64,000 nucleotides of DNA from Vesta saturnalis (GCA_036346205.1 JARFJB010001166.1:11698501-11762500), one strand, 5' to 3'. Shown: positions 22,045-33,856, numbered from the stretch's first letter. Numbers and translations are program-made. Notes: a model not told the origin generated them from the sequence alone.

Positions 22045-22047
<3 letters not shown>

Positions 22048-22123
<76 letters not shown>
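22048..22123. repeat. (TA)n microsatellite
   Basis: About 76 bases of TA dinucleotides directly at the right end of the palindromic mariner. Confidence 0.95.
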
Positions 22124-22126
<3 letters not shown>

Positions 22127-22842
22127 TTTCGGATAAGGGTAGGAGTGGCTCTATCTCGAAAAAGGTAAGGTTTGTGAAAAATTCTTATAGATAAGAAGCA
22201 AGTAAGAGAAATGGCTGGAAATTATTTTTAAGTTCGTAACTCGATCGATAGGGGACGTAACTGCTATCTAGGAAAATTGGGTGATGAGTTATAACTTTGA
22301 AAATATCATTTGGGAGCTAAGGTGATACGGTATTATTTTGCTTTACCACATGCATTTGCCAATATTTACATTTTAACCACTCAACGAATCCATATATTCT
22401 ACGTCTGGTTTGAAAGAGCAATTTATAATCTTTTAAAGGGTGTTTTTTGTTGGAGAATTTAATTTTAAACAAATAAACTAGAGAGCGTTCTCTACAGTAA
22501 TTACACATTTTTGTGATTGTTTGGAAAAAATTAAATAGAACGGTTCTGTTTATTTAACAGACCGTTACATTTTAGTGAAACCTCCTTCTCAATAACTCTA
22601 TCCGTTCTCGATATATACGAAAAAATATTATACCGCAATACATTACGGGAAACTGGCTCCTTTATTATGAGAGATGCGGAAAAATATTGCAAAGCTAAAT
22701 GATGCATGAATTTTGTGTTTACTCGTAGCAGTTACGCTACCGGTCGGGTTACGAACTTCAACATAATTTCCAGCCATTTTTTGTTACCTGCTTTACTTAT
22801 AAGGATTTTTTCCCAAACCTCTTATCCGGACACCCGGTATAT
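22127..22842. mobile_element. MITE-like element with ~150-base inverted ends
   Basis: The left end (cggataagggtaggag ... gaaatggctggaaattatt ... aagttcgtaac) is repeated in reverse complement at about 22735-22842 (gttacgaacttcaacataatttccagccattt ... aacctcttatccggacaccc). The interior has no convincing gene. The 63-codon - strand ORF at 22317-22508 has no recognisable motif. Confidence 0.65.
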
Positions 22843-22847
22843 ATAAG

Positions 22848-23515
22848 GGGTGGCCGATTGTAAACGTTACAGTAATTTTTCTCAAGAGTATCGCATTTTC
22901 GAGAAAAATGTTTGAAATGAAAGTTATACGGTTCGGAATAGGACACCTAACGGTGACCTCGAAATGACCTTGAACTCGTTTTTTCAAGATTACTTCAAGG
23001 TCGACTTAGTTTTTTTTATTGAAACCCATATTTTTTATTGTATATTCGTATACTACGGAAAAAAATGCAAAACTTTTATAGGACTTTCAATAATTTTTAA
23101 CTCAAATACTAACGCTTTTTAAAAAAATTATGCAACAAAAAGATTTAAACAAAGAATCGTTCAGTGTTTTTAAAATTTTTTATGCACTTTTGTGTGCATT
23201 TTTTTATTATTATGAAAATAAAAGCACTTTTCTGGAACGGATCGCATTTTTGAAATAATATAAAAAATTTAAATTTTTTTTAAAAACACATTTCCTACAA
23301 AAGTTTCCATATTTTTTCCCGTAAAATACGAACATGCATTAAAAAATATGGGTTTCTATTTAAAAAATAAAGTTGACCTTGAAATAACCTTCAAAAACGA
23401 CTTCGAGGTCACCGTGAGGTGTCTCCCTCCTAATTTTATAACTTTCATTTTAAACATTTTTCTCGAAAACGCGATACTTTCGAGAAAAGTCACTAGAATA
23501 TTAGAAACGAACCAT

Positions 23516-23517
<2 letters not shown>
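22848..23517. mobile_element. MITE-like element with ~250-base inverted arms
   Basis: The left arm (ggggtggccgattg ... tatcgcattttcgagaaaaatgttt ... ggtgacctcgaa) pairs with the right arm (ttcgaggtcaccgtgagg ... aaacatttttctcgaaaacgcgata ... cgaaccatcc). The centre is AT-rich and non-coding. The right end runs straight into a (TA)n microsatellite. Confidence 0.7.

Positions 23518-23518
<1 letters not shown>

Positions 23519-23590
<72 letters not shown>
23519..23590. repeat. (TA)n microsatellite
   Basis: About 72 bases of TA dinucleotides abutting the right end of the preceding inverted-repeat element. Confidence 0.95.
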
Positions 23591-23594
<4 letters not shown>

Positions 23595-24159
23595 TCTGAT
23601 CCGCATATCGATCAAATTTGCTGGATTCGTTGCTTTGTGTCGAATACAGAATTGGTTACGATAGAATCGAATCGGAAACCTAAAACAGAACATCACTCAG
23701 CATTAACGTTTCTCTAATAACCGACGTATCAGGAATGCAAAATCTGGATTTGAAAATTTTGTATAAGTTCGGAAACGCAAATTTTCTAGCATTCAAATGG
23801 ATCACAGTCCCTTTTTAGGATAAGGTCTTTTAAGTATTTATCCATTTCCAAAATGGTAATAAGTACACACCCATTGAGATGATACAGGTGGTTGTGTGTG
23901 ATAATTGCACTCGCCTTATCTCACCATATTAGGTTTCTTGTCCATAGTTTGAGGTGTCTTGGATAACATTAACGAGGTGACCTTTTGAAAAATTTTTTGG
24001 TTATTTTTGTATGCATTATCATTCGAAAATTCGTGTTTTTTTAACCACCAGTCTAGAAAGCTTGATTCACTACAAACTATATTGTCTTCTATCTAGCGAA
24101 ATCATTTACCTACCTTTCCAATGCCGTTTTACAAGGTTTACATACTTCCCTGGATTTTC
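23591..24159. other. Intron DNA, nothing recognised
   Basis: No convincing ORF or repeat. It could include the decayed 3' end of the hAT relic to its right. Confidence 0.4.
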
Positions 24160-24700
24160 TTGTTTCCAACCCGATATTAACTTTGACAAACGCGTTTCCA
24201 GAATTTTACAGAATGTCACTTTTGATATTGTCACATTTCTCTCACTACTCATGCCTCCGGTAATGTCTTGACAATGGCAGTCGCCGATGTTAATGGTTGC
24301 TTAATTTTATTAATACGGTCCAGCATATCGTATATCAGATTTCATCGCTTTTAGTATTAATTCCTGGAACTGCATTTATTTTTGCAGACTTTAAAGTCAC
24401 TTGGACTACGCCGAAAGAACGTCACCATTGAACTTTTTTATTGAGTTCCTTCGAAACACTTTTCACTATTAAAGTTGTGTAAAAAGCAACCAAAATGACA
24501 CAATGTGTTAGAAATGAGACGAATGGCAACCTTATGGCATTATCTGAGACAACCCCACACACTTTTTCAGAAATTTGCGATTGGGTAAGTAAATGTTTAA
24601 TTGAAACGGGTAAATTATCTGCGGTGTGTTTTTCGTCTACTTTGTAACATAGATCTGGAACATTCGGCCGACGTCTCAAGATGGGTTATTCTTGGAACTC
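24160..24700 (-). pseudogene. hAT transposase fragment (ZBED1-like), decayed
   Basis: On the - strand DEKHTADNLPVSIKHLL and QSQISEKVCGVVSDNAIRL (24530-24625) match the hAT segment normally written 'HTA-N-A--I' followed by 'V--V-TDNA'. Further on, MSSERNVTISKV (about 24215-24250) fits the later 'SSE-YVTISK' segment. The intervening cysteine/histidine segment is scrambled and stops are frequent. Only a middle portion survives. Confidence 0.55.
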
Positions 24701-25439
24701 TGTTTTATGTGTAGTGTACAATAACGATGTGTCGATCCAGTCAGATTCGATTCATTGGAATAAATCCGAGCATGAAACGATCTGGACTGAATGCAAATCT
24801 GTGCTTGAAATCAATCTGAACGAATTCGTTCCTACGAGCATTGAGCAATCGAGTAATAACACAATTCAAAAACTCAAATTGAACGATTCAAAGTTATGCA
24901 CGTAAAGGAAGGAAACGGCATAACGTACATACGCTGGAGTAAGAAAGCAACTAAAGGAAAGAGATGTGGAAAAATTGTTTTTGTAACATATACATATAGA
25001 AGTAGTATTATTAGTATTGTTGAACAAGTTTAACCGCAATATCCACCATGAGTCATGCTTTTGAACATGGCATTTTGTAAAGTGAGGGTATATGCAGGAA
25101 AGATAACTGGAAATATGGACGACGGGTGGCATTTTTAATCTTTGCCGATATCGGCGTTTACTGTAGGAGCCACCTTATTTTTATTTATTTGCATTGGTAT
25201 AGTTAAATTTTCAATTTCTGATAAATAAAGATGGATAAGCTACCTCAACTTTTAATCTATTCGTTTTGAAGATTTAAAAGGAGGAAATCCCTGAACTTTG
25301 CAGTTTTGTAAGTCTTATTGTAGTACATTGTAAGCATTTGCGTTATGTACTTAATACGTTGTCGGTGATGCAGTTAATATATTCTGTTTAGCTTTAAACA
25401 ATTAGATGTTGCGAACATGAATCGAAATTTGAAACTACT
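24701..25439. other. Intron DNA, possibly decayed hAT 5' part
   Basis: The short ORFs have no recognised motif. The position upstream of the - strand hAT fragment suggests this may be its decayed N-terminal part, but I cannot show it. Confidence 0.35.
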
Positions 25440-26275
25440 GCACCAATTTCATTAATAAATAGTCAAAACTATTTTTCTCGGTTGGCGCAAGTCAAATTTT
25501 ATGGTTTTACAGTTTTGGTGATCGTTTGGCATCCGTAATGTCCAAAATTTATAAAATAATTTTACTGGGAAACGGTCAAAAAACTATTGTGCAAGAACCA
25601 AACTTTATAGTTTCGCAATCTTGGTCATCGTTTGAGGTCCGTATTGAGCAAAATCTCTATTTATACATCAATGTAATCGGTAAAATGGTGAAAACTATTT
25701 GCTCTATGGAAAAATAAATTTTCTGTTTTCACGGTGGTAGTCATCGCATAGGGTCTGTCCAAAATCTCTATTTATACACCAATTTCATTAATAAAACTAT
25801 CAAAACTATTCGATAGATGCGAAAGGGCGAAATTTGATGGATTTACCATGTTGGTCGTCGTTTGGGATCTCTAATACACAAAATCCTTACTTATGTACCG
25901 AATTAATTGGTAAAATTGTCAAAACTGTTTGCACGATGGACAAGAACCAAATTTTATAGTTTCAGAGTGTTGGTCATCGTTTGGGGTCTGTCCAAGATCT
26001 ATTCATACACCAATGTTATTGTTACAACTGTTAAAACTATTTGATATGTAGGCAAGAAAAGAATTTGATGGATTTACTATGTTGGTCATCTTTTAGAATT
26101 AATAATGTCTAATAGTTTTATTTATATACTAGTTTAATTGGAAAAACATCCAAAATTGTTTGCTCGGTGACCAAGAACAAAATTACATGATTTTACCGTT
26201 TTAGTCATCTTTTAGAACTGGTAAACTCTAAAACCTTTATTTATACGCCAATTTCATTCGGAAATAGTCAAAACT
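25440..26275. repeat. Degenerate satellite, ~115-base unit, left block
   Basis: Seven or so units, recognised by the recurring order ggtcatcgtttgg / atgtccaaaatctctattta / cgccaatttcatt / ggtcaaaactattt / caagaac-aaattttatag. The phrase g(g)tcatcgttt starts at about 25518, 25624, 25739, 25854, 25972, 26084 and 26203, a spacing of 106-119 bases. The short ORFs are by-products. Confidence 0.85.
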
Positions 26276-27370
26276 CAGTTTAGGGCATATTTTATCATCG
26301 CTGTGGCTATTTCACTGCCGTCATTTTTCGACGTACACTTTCTCACCGTCGCCATTTTGCCGTCGGCAATTTCACTTTCATATTAGAAATATTTATAAAT
26401 ATAGACTATAGAAGTTATTATATTGTTGAATATTTACGTGGTATTGCACATAACTACCGAACGGTACAATGCACAACTAACGTGACTCTGTTGATGCAAG
26501 TATTTCTGTCTTATACAAATACTGCATCAAATAAAGGTTTTTTGAATAGTATCACCACGTAGTAATGTAGCTGTAGGATCCTGGCTCACACAGGAATTTA
26601 TGTGTGTAAGAAAGAGATAGAGATAGAAAAAGAGACAGACAGATAGATTGGGTATTATAATAAGTGTGATAGAGGGAGTGTATGAAGGTCAAGGTCATGC
26701 CCTTTCAGACGGTAAATTTAAACGTAAAGTTAAAAAACAGTTAAAAACAGGTCAGAAAGAGCCCAAAACGGGAACCGGTTTCCCAAAAACAGATACTTGT
26801 TTCCCAAATACAGGTGAAAAACAGGTTTGTTTCTCTTACATATGTAAATTCCCTATATATCCAAGATCCCCCTAGCTATACTACTCCACTTGTTTACCTA
26901 AATTCGAATTCTTTAATGATCCAATGCGTGGAAGATTAAAAATAATATTTTTGTTTTTGTAACGGTATATAAAATAAAAACGCTGAAGTAGGATGTAAAA
27001 CGTAAACAACTCTAAATACACAGACTTCTTCAGTGAAAAGTATTAAAGCTATAGGAAGTGCCACTAAATTAATTGTAAGCAGAAATTAGCAAGAATCCTT
27101 TTAGCACACATCGATGGCGAAATGGCTGACGGCGAAATGTAGGCAGCGAGATGGTATACGGCGAAATACCTAAGGTGCGATAGCGTATGGCCAATTGGTT
27201 GCAGTGAGATGGCAGCGAAACAACGATGGTGAAATGGCGACGACGAAACAGCCACCGCAAGATGTCTCATATTTGGTTTTACCATGCGCAAATCGTAATT
27301 TACACTGCTGTTACGTTACTTGTACGTGTCTCAACGTTGCTTTATTAAATATTGCGATTATCATTTTCTG
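26276..27370. mobile_element. Unclassified 1.1 kb insertion with possible 9-base target duplication
   Basis: The satellite is interrupted after gtcaaaact (26267-26275) and resumes with the same nine bases at 27371-27379, as expected for a 9-base target-site duplication. The insertion starts CAG and ends CTG. Near both ends it has inversely oriented runs of variants of 'ggcgaaatggc': cgccattttgccgtcgg at 26348 on the left, and tggcgaaatggctgacggcg at 27116 on the right. No transposase is seen. The 9-base duplication would fit a Mutator-like or foldback element. Confidence 0.55.
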
Positions 27371-29110
27371 GTCAAAACTATTTCCTCAGTGAACAAGAAC
27401 AAAATCTCATAGTTTCACTTCAGTTATTTACTAATGTTATTACAAAAACATAAATGGGCAAGAACAAAACTTTATTTGACGGATAAGAACCAAATGCTAT
27501 AGTTTCAGTATTGGTGATCGTCTGCAATCACCAAAATCTGTATTTATATACCAATTTCATAGCGAAAACGGTCAGAACTACGTGATCAGTGGACAAGAAC
27601 GAATTCTTACAGTTCCACAGTGTTCGTTGTCGTTTATGGTTTGAAGTGAACTTCTTCATTTATTCACGAATTTTATTGAAAAAACGGCAAGAACCACTTG
27701 ATAAATGGACAAGAACTACAGTGTTCATCATCATTCTGGCTCTGAAATGCCCAAAATCGTTACTTATACACGAATTTCATTAGGAAAACGGTTAAAACTA
27801 TTTTTTCTGTGAGCAAAAGCCAAATTTTATAATTTCAGAGTGTGATCTTTGGGTCTGTAAAAGCCCAAACTCCAATTTAACTGAGAAAACGGCCAAAACT
27901 GTTTCTTCGGTGGGAAAGAACTAAATTTTAAGAATACACCATGCTGGTCAATACTTTTTTCAGGAACAAGAAGCAAATTTTATTGTGTTAGTCATCGTTT
28001 GGGGTCTGTAATGTCCAAGCTCTTTATTTATATATAAATTTCATAGGAAAAACGCTCAAAATTATTTGTTCGGTGGACAAAAACGAAATGTTACAGTTTC
28101 GCAGTGTTCGTCATAGTTGATGGTTTGAAGTGAACAAATTCTTCATTTATTCACTAATTTTACTGGAAAACGGCCAAAACGACTTAGTAAATGGGCAAGA
28201 ACACAATTTTATGGATGTGCCTTGTAGGTGAAAACTTTTAACGGTTTTTTTTTTTCATTGTTCAGGTGTCTGAAATCTATACTTATGCACCAATTTTATT
28301 GGGAAGACGATTTTTATCATAATTTCTATTTGTCCTAAGTAGTTATTTATACATCAATTTAACTGGGAAAGGGATAAAACGATTTCACTGTGGACAAGAA
28401 ATATGTTTTATATTTTTATAGTGTTGGTCATCGTTTGTGGTTTGTAATGTCCAAAATCTCTATTGATACCTATACCAATTGTATAGGGGAAACGGTCAAA
28501 AATATTTGCTCGATGGAAAGAACGAAATCTTAAGGTTTGACAGTGTTCGTCATCAGTTATGATTTGAAGTGAACAAATTATTCAGCTATTCACTAATTTT
28601 TATTGGAAAAACGGTCAAAACCATTTGATAAATGTGCACACTGTTGGTCATCGTTTAGGACCTGTAATCCAAAATCTCTATTTATGCACCAATGTCGTAG
28701 GGAAAACTAGTTGCTCAGTGGACAAATTTTTCAGTTTTACAGTGTTGGTTATCTGCAGCGTACACAATCTTCATTTATTCACTAATTTTATTGGTAATAC
28801 GGTCCAAACTATTTGATAGGTAGGCAAGATCAAAATTTTATGGATCTACCATGTTGGTAACCTTTTAGGATCAGTATTAAATCTTAGTTTATGGGAAAAC
28901 AGCTAAAACTATTCGCTCGATTGGTAAGAACAAAATTTTATGACTTTACCACAGTTCACCTTGTAGAAATTTTAATGTCCAAAATTATTAATTTATACAC
29001 CAAGTTCATTACAAATGGAGAAAACTTTTTCTCAATGATCTGGAACACAATTTTATAGTCTCACAGTGTTGCACATCGTTTGGGGTCTGTGAGTTGCACC
29101 CTATGGCAAT
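27371..29110. repeat. Degenerate satellite, ~115-base unit, right block
   Basis: Continuation of the array for roughly fifteen more units, with the same landmarks. It is more heavily mutated and includes several shortened units. It ends near a tctgtgagttgcacccta phrase. Confidence 0.85.
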
Positions 29111-30559
29111 ATGGCAAACTTGACATCGTTGAGTGGATTTATTAGATTAAAACAAGTTGCAAGAAATGATACCTAGAAACTTTAAGTGCGTTTTTTTGCA
29201 AATAATGACCACTTCTCGCCAGGAAGCCATTAAAGGGAAAACTATTCTACATTTTCGCCTTATTTTGACCAGATCTATTGCTTATCCAGACGATACCCAC
29301 TAGTTCATGGACACTCTGTATATAAGATCAAGTTTTAAATCAATACCTTTAACAACAGACATTTTTAAACGATATACCTTAACATTGAGTTGTCGTTTTC
29401 ATTATTTTTTGCAGGATAAGTGAATGTACCTGATAACAATTATCAAAAGCTAAAAGTTCACAGTATTTGATAAAGCGACATAGATCTTTCATCATTGAAC
29501 AGTGGCGTCCAAACCCATTCTTAGAGACCCCGTGGTACGTGGGGTTTTAAGGAGTTTGTCTAAAAACAACCTTTTTGCTTTAGATACCATTTTTAAATTT
29601 CTGCGAGTGTCAATGTACATTTTATTATCTGATATCTGATATATGTTTATGCGTTACTTCAGTTTCAATATTTTGTGAGTGTTTATCTTATCAGATAGTA
29701 ACTATAATTTTTATTACGACTATCACATAATAAAATCGTACAATACTGTTTAACTACAAATCACTGTATTTACATTGAAGCTATTTCAAGTACTAAACAC
29801 TTAATCACAACATAAACATCAGTTCATTGAACAATTAATTATTGACAAACCTATTTATCAATTCACAATATGTGCAGTTCAGACGATTATCAGATAAAAC
29901 AGTGACTTATTCTGTTAATTATATAAATAATTTGGGTTTATAAACCGTATACTTTTATTTCTTGCACTAGAATTTTCGAGCATTTTAACATTTTGCAGCT
30001 GTGATAATTTAAGTCTACGGTTATGAACGTTAATACATACATTCTGTAAAATAATAAATAAATTATTAATTTTTTACTGTATATAACAATGCTAGATAGG
30101 TTAAGCCCAAGACTATCCTCAATGGGTTAACCAATTGTCTGAAGAAGGCTAACGGGATCAGTTAGCATAGCATAACATAACATAGCATAGCATAGTAGTA
30201 ATGTGAACTTTTAGAGTTTAAGCAGTTGCACCTGGTTATAATCAACATGCGCCAAATTGTTTCTATCTTTGTTTTACTTGCGCCAAAGTAGGACCCAAAG
30301 TATTAGCTAAAACATATCTGCAGTGCTAAGTCAATGCTGCACTACAAATTTCAATTCACACATAACTCATCATTTTTAAAACGTGCGTTAATGATCGTGC
30401 CCCTATGGTCCGTTCTCAAGTTAGCATAAAACCCATGAGGAGTTAACATTGCACTGCAAGATAATGTGATCAAACTAGGGGCACCATTTGACTAAGACAA
30501 GTTATATTTTATACTTTGTAAAATTAGCATGGAGTACCATTTTAGAAACAACTACAGCA
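29111..30559. other. Intron DNA with a terminus-like motif and a short tandem repeat
   Basis: Contains a 'ggacactctgtatata' element end at about 29310 and a small catag/cataa repeat at about 30163-30196. The rest shows nothing recognisable. Confidence 0.4.
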
Positions 30560-31030
30560 CTGCACGGTATGGTGATGATATCTTTCGAGGAGAAAGATCA
30601 AGCTCAAGATGAATAGGGCCCAGATGATCGCCACTTCCCCCGTATTTTGTGACACCAAAGTCCAAACCCTCCACTTAAACCCCTTTTAAAACATTTCAAC
30701 TTATAAAAGTAAATGCTCAATTTGATGACCCTCAACTGTTTGGCAATGACTCAACCTTATAAACATCGTTTCGAAGACATTTGCGAACATCTCTGGAGAA
30801 ATGGTTTGTGAGGCATCAAGTATCCTTCGCATAGTTCAACAATGTTTGCCGGTTTCGTTTCATAAACTTTGAACTTCAAGTAGCCCCAATTAAAAAAAAA
30901 TCATGGGTGTCAGATCGGGAATCTGGGTTCCATCGAACCTCTCCTTCTGATCCCATGCCCTGGGGGAAGTTTCATTCACCCTCCCATAATTCGGCCGTGC
31001 GCGATCTTGCTGAAACCAAACGTTTTCAAA
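30560..31030 (-). pseudogene. mariner transposase C-terminal fragment, decayed
   Basis: Read on the - strand with frame changes. FFNWGYLKFKVYETKPANIVEL (30830-30905) corresponds to the FFLWGYLK segment that follows the third catalytic aspartate in mariner-type enzymes. Upstream in the reading direction are a 'PRFPI..HP'-like remnant of PRSPDLTP and part of the segment before it. Downstream is the C-terminal helix region. No part is open for long. Confidence 0.55.
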
Positions 31031-31207
31031 AGTTAACTCAGTACTGCAAGATAAAGTTGTGATCAAACTAAGGACACCCTTTTACAGCGCACAAGTTGTG
31101 GAATGTTTTCAAAAACCATGGAATACCATTTTAGAGATGCACTGCTTGGTATAGTGATGATTATATTTGATACATCAATTTACTCTACGTAGTTGCGGCA
31201 AGACAGT

Positions 31208-31250
31208 ATTACTACTGACGAAGATAACTGTAAGAGTTATCGAAACGTTT
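31208..31250 (+). ncRNA. Hammerhead-like ribozyme motif, dispersed copy
   Basis: CTGACGA (31215-31221), extra A, GATAAC stem II (TGTAAGA loop) GTTATC, then GAAACGTT at 31242-31249. It differs from the copy at 14109 by a single loop base. The upstream tattacta and downstream tagattgta are also the same. Only this tail is present, with no reverse transcriptase next to it. Confidence 0.6.
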
Positions 31251-31424
31251 AGATTGTAAAACTTAAATATAAAAATACACCATAAAAAACAAAAAGGATG
31301 TGTTTTAATATGTGCAAATAATGATGAAAGTTTACATTTTCATGTGTATGAATCAAATTTAGTTACCTAAAAAACGTAATCGTCAATCATCACATCCTTC
31401 TTTTTATTTGCATGGATAAGATAT

Positions 31425-32470
31425 ACAGGGTGGACCGATAGTGTCTTAGCGAAATATTTCGTCAAGATCGAAATTTAGAAACAAGGTTTCAAATGAAAGT
31501 TCTAAGGTTAAAAACTATTTATTAGTGTTATAACATCTTGTTTCACTGGGTTTTATGGAGTTCTTATTAATATAAAATTTGTATCTAAAAAGTTTTCTTT
31601 TGAAACGTTAACTTTACATCAAAATCAAGAGCAGTATATTATCATTTTTCTTACAAGTTTCACAGCGGAAAATTGACAATTTTAAAGAAAACTTTTAAGA
31701 TTATAGTTGCATGTAAAGAGTAAAAGTGATCCCATAAAAATCCCATGAAACCCCTTAGAAACAACCATGTAATACTAATGAATACAATCCTCTAAAACTT
31801 GCAACAAAATTTAGATAACAATCTTAACCCTTTTTTTCATGAAACCCTCATAAAATGAATAAAAACTGGTTTAATTCGTTCTTAGCGTCACAGTTACTTG
31901 ATGTGCACCATGAGAATGTAGGTTTTTGCACATCATGTAGCACTGAAAAGGGTTGCTCCCCTTGCCAACATCTTCGGAGCGATGGTTCGAGAGACATCAA
32001 GTATTCTTGGCTAGCTTTAAACTTTGAAGTAATCCCAATAAAAATCTAAGGGTTGCCATTCAACCAAATCTCTTCTTCTAATTCAATGCCCTAGGAAAAT
32101 TTCATCCAAGCAATTTCGAACCACCCTCCCATAATGAGGTGGTGCTCTATCCTCCTGGCACTAAATGTTCCTAAAAGCATTTCCAACAACTTCGCTAATG
32201 GCAGGCATGATATTGTTCCACGGGAGAGCGAGATGTCTTTCTGATGTCAAGCTCTCATCCATAAAGAAAGGTTCAATAGTCCTATTGTTGAAGATACTCG
32301 TTTAGACATTGATCTTTTAATTACACTGTAATTACGAATCTCTCATCCAAAAAGGATTCGAGTCATCCCAATAGTGCATGTTGTGCCGACTTGAGTTATT
32401 GTGTATTACATTGAGGACTGCTTCATTATTGATCGATGAATGGGGACGTCCAGTTTTCAGTTTTCTTCCT
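31425..32470 (-). pseudogene. mariner-like element with decayed transposase
   Basis: A tacagggtggaccgatag terminus at about 31424 begins the element. On the - strand, with several frame changes, one reads MHYWDDSNPFW, then NNRTIEPFFMDESLTSERHL, then NIMPAISEVVGNAFRNI, then CQEDRAPPHYG (second catalytic acid region), then LDEIFLGH and LVEWQPLDFYW (third acid region). These run in mariner order between about 32400 and 31990. The right TIR was not identified. The intact DD41D element begins 50 bases further on. Confidence 0.6.
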
Positions 32471-32523
32471 CCTTTTTTAAGAATTAAGGACTTTTATTAA
32501 CTAAACTAAATTATTACATTATA

Positions 32524-33856
32524 CAAGGTGGTGCAGAGGAAACGCATGTTTTTCGAACAGCTAGTACTCGGCGACGTGAGGGGATATTGACCTTGAACGA
32601 ATGTTGGCAGACGGCCCATACAATGCCATTTCAGTCGCTATGGAGCGTTGGAGCGTACAACATCGTTTGTTCGTTGTCGAGCAGTTTTTTAGAAACAATG
32701 ATTCTGTAGTCACAGTGCCACGTCTCTTCCGTCAATATTTTAGAGTTGGACGTCGAGGTGCAGTGCCTGATCGAAATACCGTACTCCGATGGGTTGCAGC
32801 GTTTAGAAGTACTGGTTCTGTGATGAAAAAGAAACCACCTGGTCTTCCCCGTTCAGTTCGTACTCCGGAAAATGTAGACCGAGTCAGAACGGCAGTTGTT
32901 AGTAGTCCTAGACGATCGACTAGACTACATGCTGTAGCGCTGGGTATGTCACGTCGTTCGCTTCACCGCATCTTACATGATGACCTCAAGTTCCATCCGT
33001 ACAAAATAATGATCGTCCAGCAGCTTAATGAAGGGGATTTTGTACAGCGCAGTGAGTTTTGTCGCATAATGGATGAAATGTTTACGGAAGATCCTGATGT
33101 TAGTCTTCATGAGTGATGAAGCACATTTTCATCTTGACGGTTACGTCAATGTTCAAAACTGTCGGTATTGGGCATCGGAGAGCCCACAAGAATTACACCA
33201 AAGACCTCTGCACAGTTTAAAGGTAACAGTGTGGTGCTGCATTTCAAAGTTCGGTATTGTCGGACCCTATTTTTTTGAAGAAGAAGGAATTGCAGTTACT
33301 GTTACATCAGCTCGCTACGTTGAAATGTTAAACAACTTCCTTCGTGCAGAACTTGAAAGGCGTCAAGTGAACATGAGAGACATTTGGTTTCAGCAGGATG
33401 GTGCCACAGCTCACACGGCGAGAGCATCCATGGAAGTGGTTCGACAAATGTTCGCAGGACATGTGATTTCGAGATTTGGTGATGTTCACTGGCCCCCTCG
33501 CTCACCCGACCTGTCGATATGTGACTTCTTTTTGTGGGGATATTTAAAATCAAAAGTGTACATCAACAAGCCTCGCACACTCGATGACCTTAAGAATTCC
33601 ATTCGTCAGGAAATTGAAGCCGTGCCGAATGAAATGTTGGAAAGAGCCGTCCGTAATTTTCAGGAGAGGATCCAAATTGGTATCCAGCAAGAAGGACGTC
33701 ATCTCAAAGACATTATTTTCCGAACCTAAATATGGTATGTAATTTCAAAAATTGCATTAAACCACCTATCATTTAATACTTGTTTTTATTATTTTCAACC
33801 CATTGTGTCCCAGTAATTCAATATTGAAAAACATGCGTTTCCTCTGCACCACCTTG
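32524..33856 (+). mobile_element. DD41D Tc1/mariner element, 1333 bases, TA target duplication
   Basis: Perfect 31-base terminal inverted repeats (caaggtggtgcagaggaaac and eleven more bases) lie at 32524-32554 and 33826-33856. TA flanks both ends (32522-32523 and 33857-33858). The interior is the transposase. It is the best preserved mobile element in the window. Confidence 0.95.
32601..33729 (+). pseudogene. DD41D mariner transposase, broken by one frameshift
   Basis: The first frame (32601-33116) gives the N-terminal helix-turn-helix region (WSVQHRLFVVEQFF..., NTVLRWVAAFRSTGSV, then the RSVRTPENV linker). The second frame starts with MSDEAHFHLDG at about 33106 and continues to 33729. Catalytic residues are D in MSDEAHF, D in QQDGATAHTA and D in PDLSICDFF. 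Counting the residues between the last two gives 41, the DD41D pattern of the 'rosa' group. One extra base near 33097 shifts the frame between EDPDV and VFMSDEA. No other lesion is seen, so inactivation looks recent. An internal ATG could still start the second frame, but it would lack DNA binding. Confidence 0.9.

Larger units (their letters stand above)
20388..22045. mobile_element. Palindromic mariner derivative with ~700-base arms
   Basis: The left arm 20388-21095 and right arm about 21330-22045 are reverse complements. They share the tacttcc-agaagggtaccgcatcattctcattc region, the ttgcgcattgccgcg region and the transposase start. The left terminus is tacagggtggccca. Each arm carries the beginning of the same mariner-type transposase, reading inwards. 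The right arm retains an extra ~90 bases at 21630-21720 that the left lacks. The outer ~100 bases of the right arm are missing and a (TA)n run stands there instead. Confidence 0.8.

Noticed and set aside
27064..27291. His/Ser-rich - strand ORFs
   Set aside because: Derived from the ggcgaaatggc repeat run inside the 1.1 kb insertion, with two frames open for the same reason.
25440..29110. CRISPR array
   Set aside because: Units are degenerate throughout with no alternation of constant repeats and unique spacers, and the DNA is eukaryotic.
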